Below the pieces are notes generated by a model. It saw nothing but the letters and a program-made list of their open reading frames with translations. It was not told where the DNA came from and searched no databases. From Spelaeicoccus albus (GTDB lineage: Bacteria > Actinomycetota > Actinomycetes > Actinomycetales > Brevibacteriaceae), in the NCBI RefSeq assembly GCF_013409065.1, contig NZ_JACBZP010000001.1, positions 3,296,518 through 3,360,517 of the forward strand: a stretch of DNA of 64,000 nucleotides, in the 5' to 3' direction. The translations under genes and the position numbers were made by a program. This document shows positions 61,799 to 64,000 of the stretch, piece by piece; within the stretch, counting starts at the first letter, position 1; each line of letters opens with the position of its first letter.

Positions 61799-63136
61799 TT
61801 ACCGTACGTCCGCCAGGTGTACATGACGTCGATCTTTACTCAGCGCGGCGCCGATAATAAGTAGTGCTCCTCCGATCACAACGATCACGAGGGGCGTAAA
61901 TCGGTATGGCATGATGCCGCCTAATGCGACCATGTAGTACCCATAAAATGCCGGAATAACGCTTGGCAGACTGTAGGCGATACCGTACCCGGAGGATCTG
62001 ATCTCGGTCGGGAACATTTCCATGATGTACGCGGTGATCATGGCCCAGACGAGTAGCGCAACAAAAATGGCGACTGATCCACCGGCAATGACGGCGGTCG
62101 AGCTGTGCGGGTCGGAGAATGCTACTACCAACGCGATTGGGGTGATTATCACGTTTAAGATGCCAAGCCACGTGACGATCCTTCTGCGGCCCCATTGCTG
62201 TCCAGCAGCTCCGATGAGCGGAAAAGCAATGACCCCGACGATCGCGGCGATGAGTACAGCCACGTTGATGACGCCTACAGGGGTTTCGAGTCCCTTCATA
62301 TGGCTTGAAAAAGCGCCGACCGTCCCGTCAAGCGTGAGCCACGCGCCGCTTCCGACCACAAAGGCAACCCCGAGCCGTCGGAGGTTCTGCCCCGTAAACA
62401 GTGTGCGCAACGGATTCTTCACCTTAGTCATCTTGGTCCATAGCTCTGATTCGGGAACGGAGCGAAGGTAATACCAGAACATGGCCGCAGAGATCACGAA
62501 TCCAACAGCAAACGGTATGCGCCAGCCCCACCTGGAATACGCCGAGTCGGCCGCGCCGGACGGGATAACGGCTAACAGGCCGATAGTGATGAGCGTGATG
62601 ACGGCCAGTGCAGCTGGATACCCGATATTCAACAACGAGCCGTAAAGCCCACGACGTTTTTGGGGAGCATATTCCATCGCGAGTGGATTCGCCGCTGTAT
62701 ATTCGCCGCCAAGGAACACTCCGTCTAGCAGTCGAAGCACCACAAGGATGATTGGTGCCCACACGCCTAAAGTCGCATGTCCCGGCATCAGAGCAATGAG
62801 ACCGGTCGATACGGAAAACCCGCCGGCAACAATGATGGTCGTGCGGCGCCTACCCAACTTGTCACCCATCGCACCAAAAATGATCGATCCAAGGGGTCTA
62901 CCAATTAGTGACGACGCGAAGATTAACGCTGTCAGTGTTGCCGTTTGAACCGGTGTCCAATTGGCGTCGGTGAAGTAGCCGATCGCTGGGGCGAGAACGA
63001 CGACTGGCAGATATACGTCGTACATGTCGACGAAAAATCCCCACATGGCAGCTCCCAGGGCCTTCCGTCCGTTGGCCCGGTACTCCGGAGAAAGCTGCTC
63101 TGATTCGTCGCTTTTCGGCGTTCTTGCTTCAGTCAT
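61799..63136 (-). CDS. MFS transporter, metabolite:H+ symporter (MHS) type
   Basis: Twelve-helix major facilitator, 445 aa. The start region GAAMWGFFVDMYDVYLPVVV is MHS-like, the loop 2-3 motif is GAMGDKLGRRRTTIIVAGG, and LRLLDGVFLGGEYTAANPLA lies in the helix 4-5 region. ATG 63136 has AAGGAGAG at proper spacing. The ATG lies within the end of the nitrilase gene (8-nt overlap), so the two are co-translated. It likely imports a nitrile or carboxylate compound, or exports the acid product. Confidence 0.92.
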   Translation of the reverse strand: MTEARTPKSDESEQLSPEYRANGRKALGAAMWGFFVDMYDVYLPVVVLAPAIGYFTDANWTPVQTATLTALIFASSLIGRPLGSIIFGAMGDKLGRRRTTIIVAGGFSVSTGLIALMPGHATLGVWAPIILVVLRLLDGVFLGGEYTAANPLAMEYAPQKRRGLYGSLLNIGYPAALAVITLITIGLLAVIPSGAADSAYSRWGWRIPFAVGFVISAAMFWYYLRSVPESELWTKMTKVKNPLRTLFTGQNLRRLGVAFVVGSGAWLTLDGTVGAFSSHMKGLETPVGVINVAVLIAAIVGVIAFPLIGAAGQQWGRRRIVTWLGILNVIITPIALVVAFSDPHSSTAVIAGGSVAIFVALLVWAMITAYIMEMFPTEIRSSGYGIAYSLPSVIPAFYGYYMVALGGIMPYRFTPLVIVVIGGALLIIGAALSKDRRHVHLADVR

Positions 63137-64000
63137 CGAGAATCTCTCCTTGCCCAGTGAGATGCTGCACGTGCTCGCCGGCATCGGTCCTATTCGTGCA
63201 AAGATTCACCGGCGATGGTCGGCTCGTATCGACACTTAGTTGGAAGATGTCGAGCCGGTTGTACGTGCCGGAAATATCGTGGGCTTGTTTGAGTACGATT
63301 TCGTCATTCAGATCAATGTCGCCGTAGACGATTCCCTCGTCCTTGGTCAGGGGGCCGGCGACGGTCTGTCCACGAGGTCCCACCACCAGAGATGCGGTAG
63401 TCGTCGCTCGTAATAAGCGCTCGACACGTGCGTCTCCTTGCGAGACTTGGTTGACGGCGTCGTCGTCAAGTGCAGTTGCCGCCACTACTGTGAACACTTT
63501 TCCTTCGAAGCTGTGCGCCACGCTCCGCAGGCGGATGCTGTCTTCCAAGTCGTATTCGGCTTCACCTGGACGAGGGTCGAATGGCCAGGTCGGCGGATAG
63601 CTGGCAACGTGTAGCCGTTCACCCTGAGCCAGGAGGGTGTATCTGGCAAGCGTGTTTGTGTTTTCGCCGCAAATCAAAGCACCCAATTTCCAATTTTCTA
63701 GGTCAACTGGGGCAAGGCCGTTGGCGTCTCCATGAGACCACGTCAGCCGCTCGTACCATGTGGCGACAAGCTTTCGCCGATGGTTGACAAGCGCGCCGCT
63801 CTTGTCAAAGACGAGGTTGGCGTTGAAGACCTGGCCGAGGCTGTGCGGAGCAAGTTCATTCACACCAACTGACAGGACCACGTTATTGTTCGCTGCGATC
63901 CTTCCGAGACGTTCAGTTTCTTCGCAACCCACGGTGATCGCCGATCGGACGAGACGTTCGTGGAATTCATGCTGGTCGACCGGAGCTAGGACGCCATTCC
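63129..64000 (-). CDS. Nitrilase (carbon-nitrogen hydrolase), 5' end outside the window
   Basis: Partial nitrilase of at least 289 residues, still open at the window edge. The Lys of the triad is in RRKLVATWYERLTW, and the nucleophile Cys in GALICGENTNTLARYTLLAQ, a motif typical of aliphatic nitrilases and cyanide-type hydrolases rather than amidases. The motif with the catalytic Glu should lie upstream outside the window. The C-terminal tail (SRPSPVNLCTNRTDAGEHVQ) is long. Overlapping with the MHS gene points to an operon for nitrile use. Confidence 0.88.
   Translation of the reverse strand, partial: NGVLAPVDQHEFHERLVRSAITVGCEETERLGRIAANNNVVLSVGVNELAPHSLGQVFNANLVFDKSGALVNHRRKLVATWYERLTWSHGDANGLAPVDLENWKLGALICGENTNTLARYTLLAQGERLHVASYPPTWPFDPRPGEAEYDLEDSIRLRSVAHSFEGKVFTVVAATALDDDAVNQVSQGDARVERLLRATTTASLVVGPRGQTVAGPLTKDEGIVYGDIDLNDEIVLKQAHDISGTYNRLDIFQLSVDTSRPSPVNLCTNRTDAGEHVQHLTGQGEILDD

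Overview
The window is bacterial chromosomal DNA of moderately high GC content. It most resembles an actinobacterium of the Micrococcales, possibly Brevibacteriaceae-like. Pointers are the many GTG and TTG starts, several starts with no Shine-Dalgarno sequence but a -10-like hexamer just upstream (leaderless style), DUF5134- and DUF6281-type proteins, and decayed IS110, IS256 and ISL3 transposases. No rRNA, intact tRNA or CRISPR array was seen. The genus is an inference from general character.

The DNA is a string of small catabolic modules. Most have a transporter, one to three hydrolases or oxidases and a local regulator. The gaps between them hold non-coding repeats and dead mobile-element genes. 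Left to right: (1) 1.9-11.4 kb, dipeptide-type ABC importer, LysR regulator, nitrilase-superfamily amidase, creatininase-like hydrolase, HpcH/HpaI aldolase and TauE/SafE exporter; (2) 12.3-19.0 kb, MHS transporter, YtcJ-type amidohydrolase and ThDP enzyme, with a PaiB-like flavoprotein divergent from a MocR regulator across a 36-bp palindromic gap; (3) 19-31 kb, a decayed and locally GC-richer stretch with a frameshifted phosphotransferase, methyltransferase, deaminase, MarR plus FAD monooxygenase, broken metal-resistance genes and small lipoproteins; (4) 31.1-36.2 kb, RpiR regulator, aminotransferase and APC permease divergent from a C45 acyltransferase; (5) 36.6-41.7 kb, M20 hydrolase and LacI regulator divergent from a GATase-like protein, YdcZ-type transporter and phosphotriesterase-family hydrolase; (6) 42.8-47.6 kb, two tandem sarcosine/N-methyltryptophan-oxidase-like flavoproteins and an MFS carrier divergent from a LysR regulator; (7) 47.9-52.3 kb, HAAAP-type permease, acetamidase/formamidase and a receiver protein lacking its phospho-acceptor Asp, divergent from a fold-III PLP decarboxylase; (8) 53.6-60.2 kb, PucR regulator divergent from a second fold-III decarboxylase, an N-acyl-D-amino-acid deacylase, a DUF997 subunit and a sodium:solute symporter; (9) 61-64 kb, HsdR relics, an MHS transporter and a nitrilase cut by the window edge.

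The most notable items are the likely N-acyl-D-amino-acid uptake, deacylation and decarboxylation operon in module 8; two dispersed non-coding repeat families (family A about 165 bp, at least four clear copies all in one orientation; family B 108-109 bp, three copies with terminal inverted repeats, MITE-like); the tandem oxidases without the usual FAD-linking Cys; and the receiver with Pro in place of Asp. Functions are assigned by motif and family recognition only; no database search was run.
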